DNA of 64,000 nucleotides, taken from contig NZ_JADQWB010000014.1 of the NCBI RefSeq assembly GCF_015704895.1, positions 62,001-126,000 on the forward strand, written 5' to 3'. Shown piece by piece: positions 1 to 8,758 of this stretch. The first letter of the stretch is position 1; each line of letters begins with the position of its first letter. The stretch is from Agrobacterium leguminum. Lineage in GTDB: Bacteria; Pseudomonadota; Alphaproteobacteria; Rhizobiales; Rhizobiaceae. Under the pieces are notes generated by a model. The model was not told the origin of the DNA and searched no databases. It saw nothing but the letters and a program-made list of their open reading frames with translations. A program made the position numbers and the translations under genes.

Positions 1-15
1 CCAGTTAGCTGATGT

Positions 16-1779
16 TCACGACAGCCGTAATGCCTCCAGGCGATCGATGAGAGCCCTGAATTCAGTCGAATCGCGTATAAAGTCGAACCGGACATCGGTT
101 CGCATCCAGACGGTGGCCAGTTCGCGGGCGTCCAACGCCTCGGAAAGGTAGGAGAGCGCCCGCGTGCGATCGCCGACAGCGGAAGCGAGCGTCGCATATG
201 CGAATTTTCCGGCCCTTGGATTGTCTACGCCAAGCGTCCGTTCCGCGGTATCTGTCGCTCCACGCCAGGCGGCGAGTTCCGCGGACGCAAAAATCAGTTG
301 TGGGTTGCCGATTCTGAGGCGCTCAAGAGGTAGGAAAAACTCCTCTTGATATGATCTACCCCCGAAATGACTGCTGAGTGCCATGTAATAGAGTGCCTCG
401 GCGGGCGCGTTCCCGACTTCGATCTCAAGAGGCTTCTCGATGAGCCAGTCGAACTGACGATCCTGGAACCGGCTGACAGACTCGGCGATGTCCTGCTGCT
501 GAGAAAAAGGCTCGATCGTGCGCGCCTCCCGAAAGAGCTGCTCAGCCTCTTCCGTCAGCCCCAGCAGTGCAAGGTATGAGCCGTAAATCCTCGCTGATCT
601 TGCGTTGCGCCCAAGCGATAGCGATATCTCGAAGCTGTCTTCGGCTGCCGACCGATCACGCTCGAGCCAGGCATGGATCGTTCCTAGTGCCGCATACGCT
701 TCCGGTGACTCCGGGTCGATCCGACGTGCCTCCTCCGCGGCAGGTTTCGCTTGAGCGAGTGCCGCCGGCTCATCGATGGCGCCGATCCTGAACAGATCGC
801 AGAAGCAATCCGCTATTCCGGAATGACCACGCGCATAGTCCGGTGCGGTTGCGGCGACATCTCTGAAGAGTTGCAACGCAGCCTTGATGCCTTCGGTCGT
901 TTGCTTGTCAAGCAGTTGGCGCGCACGATAAATCTTGGCGTGGGAATCGACGGCGACAGGCCCGGGACTAATCTGGAGATTGCGCATCTTGGAGCTATCG
1001 AAGCGCAATCTGCTGACGAATGTAGTTGCCATACGCTCGGTCAGCTCGCCAAGGTTCGGGGACGCACTTTCGAACCGGTCGGACGTGACGACAAATCCGC
1101 GCGGATCGGAGATCTCAACCGTCACCTTGACCTGCCCATTCACCTTGCGAACTGTTCCTTGGACGATCGCATCCAAACCGAGTTCCGCCGACATCATGGG
1201 AATTGCCGGCTCCTTGTCGCGGTAACTGAAGGTGGTTGCACGAGAGGGTACCTTCAGGCCGGGCTCGGAGCCGAACGCAAAGACGAGTTCATCTGTCAGC
1301 GCGTCGGCGAATTCCTGAATCTCGGCTCCTCCGGAAATGACTTTGATCGGCAACACCGCCAGACGGGTACCGGGACCGGGCCTAAAGATATCTTTTGCAA
1401 CTGCCGGAGAGCCAACCTGTGAGGCGCGCTGCTGCGTGTTCAACTCGAAGAACGGCGTATAGCTGCCACTTGGAATGGAGATAAGAACGGGATCATGCAG
1501 ACCATCGCCCGAGAAATGCTCCTCCAGCTTTCTGCGCAGCCGTCGCGCCTCAACCCGGACGGTCGAGTCTATTCGCGGATCATAAGGCGGGTCGCGGCGA
1601 TAGACTTCATTGCCAATCGTCGCTTCCTTGAGATCCTTTCCTCGGCCACCGAGAGTTTCTTCAACAACATGGGTCAGCAGGACGAGAAGTCGATCGGAGC
1701 CGTTAAAGCTGGCGCTTTTGCGTAGCCTTTCCATCTGATCCCTCACGGACGACGGTGACGGGCCTGATATTGCATCCAT
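16..1779 (-). CDS. TolB-like/tetratricopeptide-repeat protein of rhizobial regulator type
   Basis: 587 aa, no signal peptide or membrane segment seen. Residues about 1-115 form a basic helical region (RVEARRLRRKLEE, then IPSGSYTPFF) typical of many rhizobial TPR proteins, where it resembles a degenerate DNA-binding or cyclase-associated module. Residues about 135-255 look like a TolB N-terminal/FlgO-type domain (LAVLPIKV, then DALTDELVFAF). The rest is helical TPR-like repeats. The family is usually soluble and of unknown role; regulation or signalling is only inferred. It is divergent from the SDR at 1970 with about 190 bp between them. The ATG at 1779 is the only good start. Confidence 0.7.
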   Translation of the reverse strand: MDAISGPSPSSVRDQMERLRKSASFNGSDRLLVLLTHVVEETLGGRGKDLKEATIGNEVYRRDPPYDPRIDSTVRVEARRLRRKLEEHFSGDGLHDPVLISIPSGSYTPFFELNTQQRASQVGSPAVAKDIFRPGPGTRLAVLPIKVISGGAEIQEFADALTDELVFAFGSEPGLKVPSRATTFSYRDKEPAIPMMSAELGLDAIVQGTVRKVNGQVKVTVEISDPRGFVVTSDRFESASPNLGELTERMATTFVSRLRFDSSKMRNLQISPGPVAVDSHAKIYRARQLLDKQTTEGIKAALQLFRDVAATAPDYARGHSGIADCFCDLFRIGAIDEPAALAQAKPAAEEARRIDPESPEAYAALGTIHAWLERDRSAAEDSFEISLSLGRNARSARIYGSYLALLGLTEEAEQLFREARTIEPFSQQQDIAESVSRFQDRQFDWLIEKPLEIEVGNAPAEALYYMALSSHFGGRSYQEEFFLPLERLRIGNPQLIFASAELAAWRGATDTAERTLGVDNPRAGKFAYATLASAVGDRTRALSYLSEALDARELATVWMRTDVRFDFIRDSTEFRALIDRLEALRLS

Positions 1780-1969
1780 TCTCTGCCCTCGAACAAAGCC
1801 TATAGAATCCTGCGACGCGTTTTGATCTTGGTCAATCCATTTGTCGACCGCAACTTCACCTGTGAGCGCATTGGAAAACTGTTACTTGGCCCGTTAGCTC
1901 CGCGACCTAACTTCCACTGCCCCTATTCCTGCCTAACCTGCCGGCGACGCAAACGCAGGAGCAAACGCC

Positions 1970-2836
1970 ATGGAAAATGCCGGTGAAGTCTTGTCTGGAA
2001 AGGTCGCTGTGATAACCGGAGGGGCGAGCGGAATTGGATTGGCACTTGCGGTCGAAGCGGCACGCAAGGGGATGAAGGTCGCGCTGGCCGACATTAGCCA
2101 GGAGCGACTGGACGAAGCCCGAAAGACGGTCGAAGCCGCAGGAGCTGAAACCCTGACCGTTCCGACGGACGTCAGCAGTCTCGCTGACGTGGAGCGATTG
2201 CGTGATCGAACCAGCGAAGCTCTCGGCGATCCGTGGCTGATCGCGAACAATGCCGGCATCACCAAGCTTTCCCTGACCTGGGATCATACTGAGGCCGACT
2301 GGAAGCGCATGTTCAACATCAATGTCGGCGGTGTCTTTAACGGTCTTCTTGCGTTTTTGCCCGGACTTCGGGAACGCAACTCCGGGCACATCATCAACAC
2401 GGCCTCGGCAGCCGGCCTTGTCACGATCCCCGCAGCTTCCGCCTATGTCGCCAGCAAGCATGCGGTCGTAGGCCTCTCCGAAACCCTCTATCGCGAACTG
2501 ACAGCAAGCCGGTCCAGCGTCGGTGTTTCCGTCCTTTGCCCGGCGCTCGTCAAGACGAACATCATGAGTTCAGAGACCGCGGGCAAGTCCTCAGACGCGG
2601 ACGTCATGAAATCGTCGCACGCGATGGAACCTTTCGATGTCGCCGCCCAGGTCTTTTCCGCAATCGCAGCGAAGCAATTCTGGATCCTGACCCACGCCGC
2701 ACACATGGAGCCATATATTCTCGCGCGCGCCGGCGAGATCGTCAGCCAGACCAATCCCAGTCATGCCAGCGTCGATCCTGATGTCGCGAAGTCCTCGTCT
2801 GCCGTAACCGGCGTCGACTTCCTCGCCGCAAGCTGA
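1970..2836 (+). CDS. SDR family NAD(P)-dependent oxidoreductase
   Basis: 288 aa classical short-chain dehydrogenase. The cofactor motif GGASGIG is near residue 18, NNAG near 93, the catalytic Ser lies in NTASAAG, and the Tyr/Lys pair in AYVASK. It presumably oxidises or reduces a hydroxyl/carbonyl substrate in the cytoplasm; the substrate is unknown. The C-terminal 40 residues exceed the minimal SDR fold. Only 19 bp separate it from the HlyD gene, so it probably heads an operon with the exporter genes at 2856-6207, which suggests modification of an exported compound (inference). Confidence 0.85.
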   Translation: MENAGEVLSGKVAVITGGASGIGLALAVEAARKGMKVALADISQERLDEARKTVEAAGAETLTVPTDVSSLADVERLRDRTSEALGDPWLIANNAGITKLSLTWDHTEADWKRMFNINVGGVFNGLLAFLPGLRERNSGHIINTASAAGLVTIPAASAYVASKHAVVGLSETLYRELTASRSSVGVSVLCPALVKTNIMSSETAGKSSDADVMKSSHAMEPFDVAAQVFSAIAAKQFWILTHAAHMEPYILARAGEIVSQTNPSHASVDPDVAKSSSAVTGVDFLAAS

Positions 2837-2855
2837 AGAGAAGAGAGCCTCCGAC

Positions 2856-3836
2856 ATGGCCAGGATCATACGCGTGATCATCAGTCTTGCCTGCCTTGCA
2901 GCACTCGGCGCACTCCTCTGGTTTGCGACACTGCCGCCTCCCCTAATCATTCAAGGAGAGGTTTCGGCGGACCGGGTCGATGTCAGCGCACGTACCTCCG
3001 GGCGCGTTGCCGCGCTCCACGCCGACGTCGGGGACATGGTCAAGCGCGGATCAGTCATTGTCGAATTGGCAAGCCCGCAACTCGGCTCGGCACTCAATAC
3101 AACAAAGGCGGCGCTCGCCGTGGCGGTTGCCGATCTCGACCGGGTCAACAGCACGAGGCCGGAAACCATCGCGGCACGGAAGGCGGAAGTTGAGGCTGCT
3201 GAAGCCGACGTCGTCCTCTATCAGGGCGATCAGGCGAGGCAGAGCCGTCTTGCGACGACCGACGCGGTCCCACAGGCTCGTGTCGAACAATCGAGTCGCA
3301 ATCTGGAGGCGGCGATCCGAAGCCGGGAAGCCGCCCAGGCCAACCTTGATTTGGCGATCACGGGTGCGAGCAAAGAGGAACGGGCTCTTGCCTCCTCTAA
3401 GGTGGAGCAAGCAGAAGCGACGCTCCGCCAGCAGGAAACGGACGTGAAGGAACTCACCGTCTACGCGCCAATCGATGGGCAAGTAACAACCAGAATAGCC
3501 GAACTCGGTGAGAATTTCAGTGCTGGCGCTCCCCTCTATTCAATCGTCGATATCGAACATCCATGGTTCACCTTCAACCTCCGAGAGGACCTCATAAGGT
3601 CACTCAAAGTTGGCGACCACTTTAGTGTCACCGTTCCAGCACTGACGGGTGCCGAGATCGATGTAAGGGTAACGATCATCAATGCACAGGGCCAGTATGC
3701 GACATGGCGCGCGACCAGGGCTACAGGCGATTTTGACCTCAGGACGTTCGAAGTCCGCGCCGTTCCGATCAAGCTCATCGAGGGGCTGAGGCCCGGAATG
3801 AGCGTGATCGCATCATGGCCCGGAAGTGATCGATAA
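2856..3836 (+). CDS. HlyD-family membrane fusion (periplasmic adaptor) protein
   Basis: 326 aa. One N-terminal membrane segment (residues about 5-25), a biotinyl/lipoyl-like half (ARTSGRVAALHADVG), a long Ala/Glu-rich coiled coil (about 80-200), the second lipoyl half (VYAPIDGQVTTRIAELG) and a beta-barrel. It would bridge an inner-membrane permease to an outer-membrane channel. A purine-rich RBS precedes the ATG. Its TAA overlaps the next start (TAATG), indicating translational coupling with the two ABC-2 permeases. The arrangement resembles YbhG/YhiI-type exporters. Confidence 0.88.
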   Translation: MARIIRVIISLACLAALGALLWFATLPPPLIIQGEVSADRVDVSARTSGRVAALHADVGDMVKRGSVIVELASPQLGSALNTTKAALAVAVADLDRVNSTRPETIAARKAEVEAAEADVVLYQGDQARQSRLATTDAVPQARVEQSSRNLEAAIRSREAAQANLDLAITGASKEERALASSKVEQAEATLRQQETDVKELTVYAPIDGQVTTRIAELGENFSAGAPLYSIVDIEHPWFTFNLREDLIRSLKVGDHFSVTVPALTGAEIDVRVTIINAQGQYATWRATRATGDFDLRTFEVRAVPIKLIEGLRPGMSVIASWPGSDR

Positions 3837-5050
3837 TGTCGGTCGCGCGTATAAAACCAGGCTTTGTGCTCGTTTTTCTGCGCGAGGCAGCGCAGTTTCG
3901 AAAACAACCGTTCCTGTTGGTTCTAACAATCGTCATGCCCCTGATTTTGATGGGTCTGCTTGCGGCAGTCTTCAGCCAAGGGCTGGCGACACGACTCCCT
4001 ATCGCCGTCCTTAACCTTGATGGAAGCGACCTGTCGCGAACCATTGTCCGTACAGTCGACGCAACGCCTGATGCCGCCGTTGTCGCAAATGTCAGCGATC
4101 TGACTGAAGGCCGGCACCTTATCCTCTCGGGAAGGGTGCATGGCCTACTGATGATCCCGAAAGACCTCGAGCGGGACGTTTTCGCTGGGCGGCGTCCAGA
4201 GGTCGTCTTCTTTTACAACACCCAGACTATGACGACGGGCAACCTGACCCTGCGTGGCGTCAACGCCGCACTTGCCAGCGTTGAAGGAAACATCAGGCTG
4301 TCAGTCAGGACCACACGAGGCCAGCCGATCGATATTGCACGATCTTCGCTTGCCCCGATACCGGTACAGGTCAATCCGCTCTTCAACCCGACCCAGAACT
4401 ATACGCATTTCCTGTTGGCAGCATTGTTACCGACAATCCTTCAGATCATCGTCGTGACTGTCATGGCCTATTCGATCGGCCGCGACGCCGAGACTGAACA
4501 TCGGTTCCGCATCTTGAGGCGCCTCGGCGGAGGCATCTGGCCGGCAATGTTCGGCAAACTCGTTCCCTATACGCTGGTCTTCCTGTTCGTCCTCGGGGCC
4601 GCGGATGCAATGCTGTTTCTGGTTTTCGAGCTACCCTTACGGGGCGAGAGGGTTCTGCTCCTGGGCGCCGGCATCCTCTTCATTCTGGCAAATCAATTTT
4701 TAGGCGCTTTGCTCGCACTCATCCTTCGTCCAATGGCAACGGCTGTCAGCATAGGAACACTGCTTACCGCACCAGCCTTCGGCTTCATGGGGATCGGCTT
4801 TCCCCGGATCGGGATGAACGCATTCGCGTACTATTGGGGCGACGCCCTGCCCGGCACCTGGTACCTGATTGCCCGGATCGACCAGACAATCCGGGGAGCA
4901 CCCTTCGATCTCTCCGTCCGTCCCCTTGCGATCCTGTTGTTCATGGTGATCCTCCTCGCCTGCCTGACCGCGCTCCGGCTCGGCGCCATTCGAAAAAAGG
5001 TATCGCAGCTTGCCCGACCCGCTACGGCGACAATCGGTACAATGTCATGA
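3836..5050 (+). CDS. ABC-2 type transporter permease (first of two)
   Basis: 404 aa. N-terminal membrane segment (residues about 20-45), a large periplasmic domain (about 50-190) and a C-terminal block of about five membrane helices, the standard YhhJ/YbhS/YbhR architecture. The start overlaps the HlyD stop and the end overlaps the next permease (ATGA). The pair probably forms a heterodimeric export channel. No ATP-binding subunit is encoded beside it, which is unusual for this family. Confidence 0.85.
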   Translation: MSVARIKPGFVLVFLREAAQFRKQPFLLVLTIVMPLILMGLLAAVFSQGLATRLPIAVLNLDGSDLSRTIVRTVDATPDAAVVANVSDLTEGRHLILSGRVHGLLMIPKDLERDVFAGRRPEVVFFYNTQTMTTGNLTLRGVNAALASVEGNIRLSVRTTRGQPIDIARSSLAPIPVQVNPLFNPTQNYTHFLLAALLPTILQIIVVTVMAYSIGRDAETEHRFRILRRLGGGIWPAMFGKLVPYTLVFLFVLGAADAMLFLVFELPLRGERVLLLGAGILFILANQFLGALLALILRPMATAVSIGTLLTAPAFGFMGIGFPRIGMNAFAYYWGDALPGTWYLIARIDQTIRGAPFDLSVRPLAILLFMVILLACLTALRLGAIRKKVSQLARPATATIGTMS

Positions 5051-6207
5051 AGGATCTGCTGTTCGTCTGCGGCCTTGAGTTGAAGCGAATCTTCACCCTG
5101 AAACCGGCCTTTTCGGTGCTGATCCTCGCAATCGTCGTTTATGCGGTGTTCTATCCGCAGCCGTATCGTGCGGAGGCGCTACGCAACGTGCCGATCGCCC
5201 TGGTCGACCTCGATGGAACGGACAGCAGCCGCGCGTTTGCCCGGCGGCTCGATGCTTCTGCCGACGTCTCGATCGCCGCGGTCTTGCCGGATCAGGTGAC
5301 CGCCGAACGGGAAGTCTATGCTCGCGGCATCTACGGGATACTCATCATCCCGAAATATTTCGAGCGCGATCTCCTGCACGGACGTTCCGCGCCGCTGGCA
5401 CTTTATGCCGATGCCAGCTATTTCCTGATCTATAGCCGCATTTCGGGCGCGGTGAACGCTCTTGCAAGGACAGTCGGTGCCGAAGTCGAAACCGCCAGGC
5501 TTATCGCGGCACAGGTCGATCCAACTCTCGCCGAGGCTGCAACCAGCCCGATGCCGGCAACGACAATCCCGCTGTTCAATCCGCGGGGCGGTTATGCAAC
5601 CTACATCCTGCCGGCGGCCTTTGTTCTCATTCTGCAGCAAACCCTTTTGATTGGGGTTGGACTTCTTGGAACCTACCCCGCCCCGCCAGACGTGAAGGCC
5701 CGGCTATCAGGCGTGAGATCCCTGGAAAGGATCAGCGGGCGAATGTTGGCCTATCTGCTGCTCGAGGCGATCGTCTTCTCGTTTTACCTGATCGTTCTGC
5801 CCTACCTCTACGGCATTCCCCGTCTGGGATCGGTGTCCACGATCATGATGGCGGCGCTTCCCTTCGTGATTGCCGTCGCGAGCCTTGGCATCGTCGTTGC
5901 CAAACTGTTCCGGAGCCCGATCGTGGTCCAGATGGTGGCTGCGGCCATCGGAATGCCCTTCATGTTCCTGGCCGGCTTCTCATGGCCGGGGGAAGCCATT
6001 CCTGAACCCTTACGAACGATTGCCCTGGTCATCCCGAGCACCAGCGCAATCCATGCGATCGTCAATGTCAGCCAGCTCGGCGCGAGCCTCGCTGATGTGC
6101 GCGCTCAGTTGCTCATCCTTGGATCACTCGCAGCAATCTACTTCTTCCTTGCTGTTCTCCTTGAGGCATCTGAAGCGAAAAGGAAGCCCCCGGATGCCAA
6201 CGCATAA
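5047..6207 (+). CDS. ABC-2 type transporter permease (second of two)
   Basis: 386 aa with the same layout as its upstream neighbour: a membrane segment at about 15-35, a periplasmic domain with the same pattern (VALVDLDGTDSSRAFARR against the neighbour's NLDGSDLSRTI), then C-terminal membrane helices. The open frame extends upstream, but the ATG at 5047 overlaps the previous TGA as ATGA and gives the family's normal length. The two permeases look like an old tandem duplication. A truncated NADH dehydrogenase remnant begins inside its last codons. Confidence 0.85.
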   Translation: MKDLLFVCGLELKRIFTLKPAFSVLILAIVVYAVFYPQPYRAEALRNVPIALVDLDGTDSSRAFARRLDASADVSIAAVLPDQVTAEREVYARGIYGILIIPKYFERDLLHGRSAPLALYADASYFLIYSRISGAVNALARTVGAEVETARLIAAQVDPTLAEAATSPMPATTIPLFNPRGGYATYILPAAFVLILQQTLLIGVGLLGTYPAPPDVKARLSGVRSLERISGRMLAYLLLEAIVFSFYLIVLPYLYGIPRLGSVSTIMMAALPFVIAVASLGIVVAKLFRSPIVVQMVAAAIGMPFMFLAGFSWPGEAIPEPLRTIALVIPSTSAIHAIVNVSQLGASLADVRAQLLILGSLAAIYFFLAVLLEASEAKRKPPDANA

Positions 6208-6514
6208 TGTCGTAGTCGTTGGAGCCCGCCCAGGCGTTCTGGAGAGTTTCCAGGAAGACCTTGGTCGTTACGCGGAAAAGGTTCTCGCGCGCCGTCGCTT
6301 CGAGGGTCTCGCAGGCGAGGCAGTAACCAACTGCGCTGTCGAACACATAGTTGTCGGGGATCAAGTCATACCTTGCAACACGATTATCTGGGCGTCCGGC
6401 GTCAAGGCCTCACCCGCTGCAAAATGGCTCTGGATTCCATCTTCGTGGTCAAAGAAATGCTGGGCTGACCACCCACAGCGGTCATACTCCCGCCCCCTTA
6501 GCGGGCAAGGCTGA
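6194..6514 (+). pseudogene. Internally deleted type II NADH dehydrogenase (ndh) remnant
   Basis: A 106-aa frame starts with NVVVVGA, the FAD-binding strand of type II NADH:quinone oxidoreductases, but jumps directly to a middle-region match (VLESFQEDLGRYAEKVL, then CNTIIWASGVKASPAAKWL). The intervening roughly 180-200 residues are missing. After AAKWL the similarity stops and the frame runs into unrelated residues. The first ATG overlaps the permease end and the TGA overlaps the MscS start, so it now only bridges two genes. It is unlikely to make an active enzyme, since most of the FAD and NADH domains are gone. Confidence 0.7.
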
Positions 6515-7983
6515 TGGGATTCGCTGACGCCGATTCAGTTCCGATACAGATTACGGGCCTGATACTTGCCTTCATCGTATCGAACTGGTTTCTATTCCGC
6601 CGGTATCCGAGTCTTCGATTGCTCACACGCCTTATTCTGTTTGGTACCGTGAGTGCAATTCTTTTTTCAAATGGAAGTGCCCCATTCACGCCAGCCGATC
6701 CGAGTTCCAACAAGCTCCTGACAATATCGCTTTCAGTGGCAAAAGCAGCCTGGTGGATTCTTGGCTCTGCATGTCTGGTAAGCGTAGTCCGCGTGTTTCT
6801 GATATTCGAGCGCAAACCGCGAGAGGCACGCCTCCTGCAGGATTTGGTGGTCGCCATTATCTATGTCGGCACGTTTTTCTCAATCATATCCTACGTGTTC
6901 AGTGTGCCGATCGGCACCATGGTTGCCACTTCAGGCGTGTTCGCGATTATTCTCGGTCTGGCCTTGCAGAATACGTTGAGCGACGTCTTCTCCGGTATCG
7001 CGCTCAATATTGCTAGACCTTATTCGGTGGGAGATTGGGTAAGTCTGGATAATGGATTTGAAGGGAAGGTCGTAGAGACAAACTGGCGGGCAACCCAACT
7101 CCTGAACGGCTCAAACGACCTGTTATCGATTCCCAACAGTGCACTTGCGAAAGCTCGGATCATCAATCTCAGCAGTCCCGACCCAGAGCATGGTACGTCT
7201 ATCAGGGTGAAATTGTCGCTGGCATTCACGCCCAAAGCCGCGGTCGAATTGATGGAAACCGCACTTCGTGGCGCAAACTCAATTGCAAACCCCGCCAAAT
7301 CGTCGGTCAGGATTTGCAGCCTTGATTCTCAGGGTATCGAACTGGAACTGTGCTTCCGTGTCGCGAGTGTCGGCAACGGCTCTGCCGCGAGAAATGAGGT
7401 CTTTGATCTGGCGTTCCGACACGCAAAAGCGGCGGGCCTGACTATCGTCGGCGGAGAGCCTGCGTCTGTACGTGGCGAAAACGACCGGCCACCTCAGAGT
7501 ACGGCCTGGCGGCTATTGAACGCATTGCCTCTTTTGGAATCGCTTACTAACGACGAGAAAGAAGTCCTCAGTTCACAGATGACACGGCGCGTTTTTCGTA
7601 AGGGGTCGGTTATCGCCCGGCAAGGTGAGGTTCTGACGTCCTTGCTCATTGTAAGGTCTGGGATCGTATCAATCGAAAGCGGTGGACATGAACTGCTGCG
7701 GTTATCTCCTGGTGACTGGTTCGGCGAAGGAGGGCTTCTGACAGGATCAGAAGAAACGGGAACGAGCCGGGCAGTGACTACCGTCGTAGCCTACGAGATT
7801 GGCAAGGACAGCCTTTCAGCACTTTTGAAAGAGAGGCCGGCAATGGCAGATGAAATAGGTGTTGTTCTGGCCAGACGCCTCGAGCAGGAGCGTGAGCAAC
7901 TTGCGCCGACGGGGCCAGCAAAGCCAACTCTGACCATAGGTGATCGGATCCGGATTGCCCTGAAAATATCGGGCACGCTTTGA
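6514..7983 (+). CDS. MscS-family mechanosensitive channel with C-terminal cyclic-nucleotide-binding domain
   Basis: 489 aa. About four membrane helices in residues 8-150, with the pore helix and MscS beta-domain following (ILGLALQNTLSDVFSG, then PYSVGDWVSLDNGFEGKV). The cytoplasmic MscS domain reaches about 320. Residues about 345-475 are a CNMP-binding domain (phosphate-binding cassette FGEGGLLTG with SRAVT). This is the bacterial cyclic-nucleotide-gated (bCNG) subclass of MscS, where ligand may replace or tune mechanical gating. The start overlaps the stop of the ndh remnant. Confidence 0.88.
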   Translation: MGFADADSVPIQITGLILAFIVSNWFLFRRYPSLRLLTRLILFGTVSAILFSNGSAPFTPADPSSNKLLTISLSVAKAAWWILGSACLVSVVRVFLIFERKPREARLLQDLVVAIIYVGTFFSIISYVFSVPIGTMVATSGVFAIILGLALQNTLSDVFSGIALNIARPYSVGDWVSLDNGFEGKVVETNWRATQLLNGSNDLLSIPNSALAKARIINLSSPDPEHGTSIRVKLSLAFTPKAAVELMETALRGANSIANPAKSSVRICSLDSQGIELELCFRVASVGNGSAARNEVFDLAFRHAKAAGLTIVGGEPASVRGENDRPPQSTAWRLLNALPLLESLTNDEKEVLSSQMTRRVFRKGSVIARQGEVLTSLLIVRSGIVSIESGGHELLRLSPGDWFGEGGLLTGSEETGTSRAVTTVVAYEIGKDSLSALLKERPAMADEIGVVLARRLEQEREQLAPTGPAKPTLTIGDRIRIALKISGTL

Positions 7984-8305
7984 TTTTTGAACGTCCGCGG
8001 CCGGTCCGGATCTGTCATGGTCAGCCTTATCGGCCCCATCTACAAATCTGCGCAGATTTGCCTCACAGACCACTGTCAAAGAAGGCATCGCTTTCACTTA
8101 GTGATCACGCTCCTTCCCAGCTTTGCACCTGTTAATTTTGGAATTTGTGTTTTACGTTGGGGTCTTAGTTTTCCACGCAGAACTGAGCCGGTTTTTCTAC
8201 CGAGAAGTAGGCCGCGCGCTGGCCATGGTTGCGGACGGTCTTCCAGACGCGTCTCGTGATGAACCCATGCTTTCATCATGTCTCTCCAATGAAATATCGC
8301 AAAGC
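7984..8305. other. Intergenic stretch without a recognisable gene
   Basis: About 320 bp between the channel gene and the cupin remnant, which converge on it. Short frames exist on both strands (for example 8094-8309 minus), but none has a convincing RBS or family-like residues. A short palindrome (AAATCTGCGCAGATTT) lies near 8045. The stretch may hold transcription ends of both neighbours. Confidence 0.4.
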
Positions 8306-8746
8306 TCATTTCCTCGGTTGAACAAAGCCTTCGGGCGTTCCAGCGGTTGGATCGACGAAGATAATGTCCCTAGGATCGCTGCGCGGCGTATCGACGGAAA
8401 CCATGAACAGCGGATGTTCGAGAATTTCGGGCATGCCGTGAACCGTACCCTTCTTGAAGAACAGCATCCCGCCCGGCCCTACCTCGAAGGGCTATTGATC
8501 TCCCATGAAGAAGCGCCCGCGACCTGAAAGGATGATCAGATATTCATCGCAGGTCGCGTGATAATGGGCAGGCGTTGGCCGGTAGACGCGAAACACGCGC
8601 GCACTCGCCTCGTCCTCATCCGTCAGCCGCTGATCGATCAGCAGTGTGTCGGCCTCTTAAGGAAACATGCGAATGATGTCGTTCAGGTCGAAGGCGGCAT
8701 AGGGCGCAGCCTCGACCAGTTTCTTGCGCTCGACGTCTTCAGACAT
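8306..8746 (-). pseudogene. Cupin-domain protein gene with two in-frame stop codons
   Basis: Read from the ATG at 8746, one unbroken frame of 146 codons gives a cupin (YRPTPAHYHATCDEYLIILSG and VGPGGMLFFKKGTVHGMPE carry the metal-binding His/Glu pattern). It is interrupted by TAA at codon 30 (8657-8659) and TAG at codon 85 (8492-8494). No frame change occurs, so these are two independent point changes. It lies directly downstream of the Old Yellow Enzyme gene on the same strand, probably once in one operon. It is probably inactive. Confidence 0.75.
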
Positions 8747-8758
8747 CTTTGGAATCCT

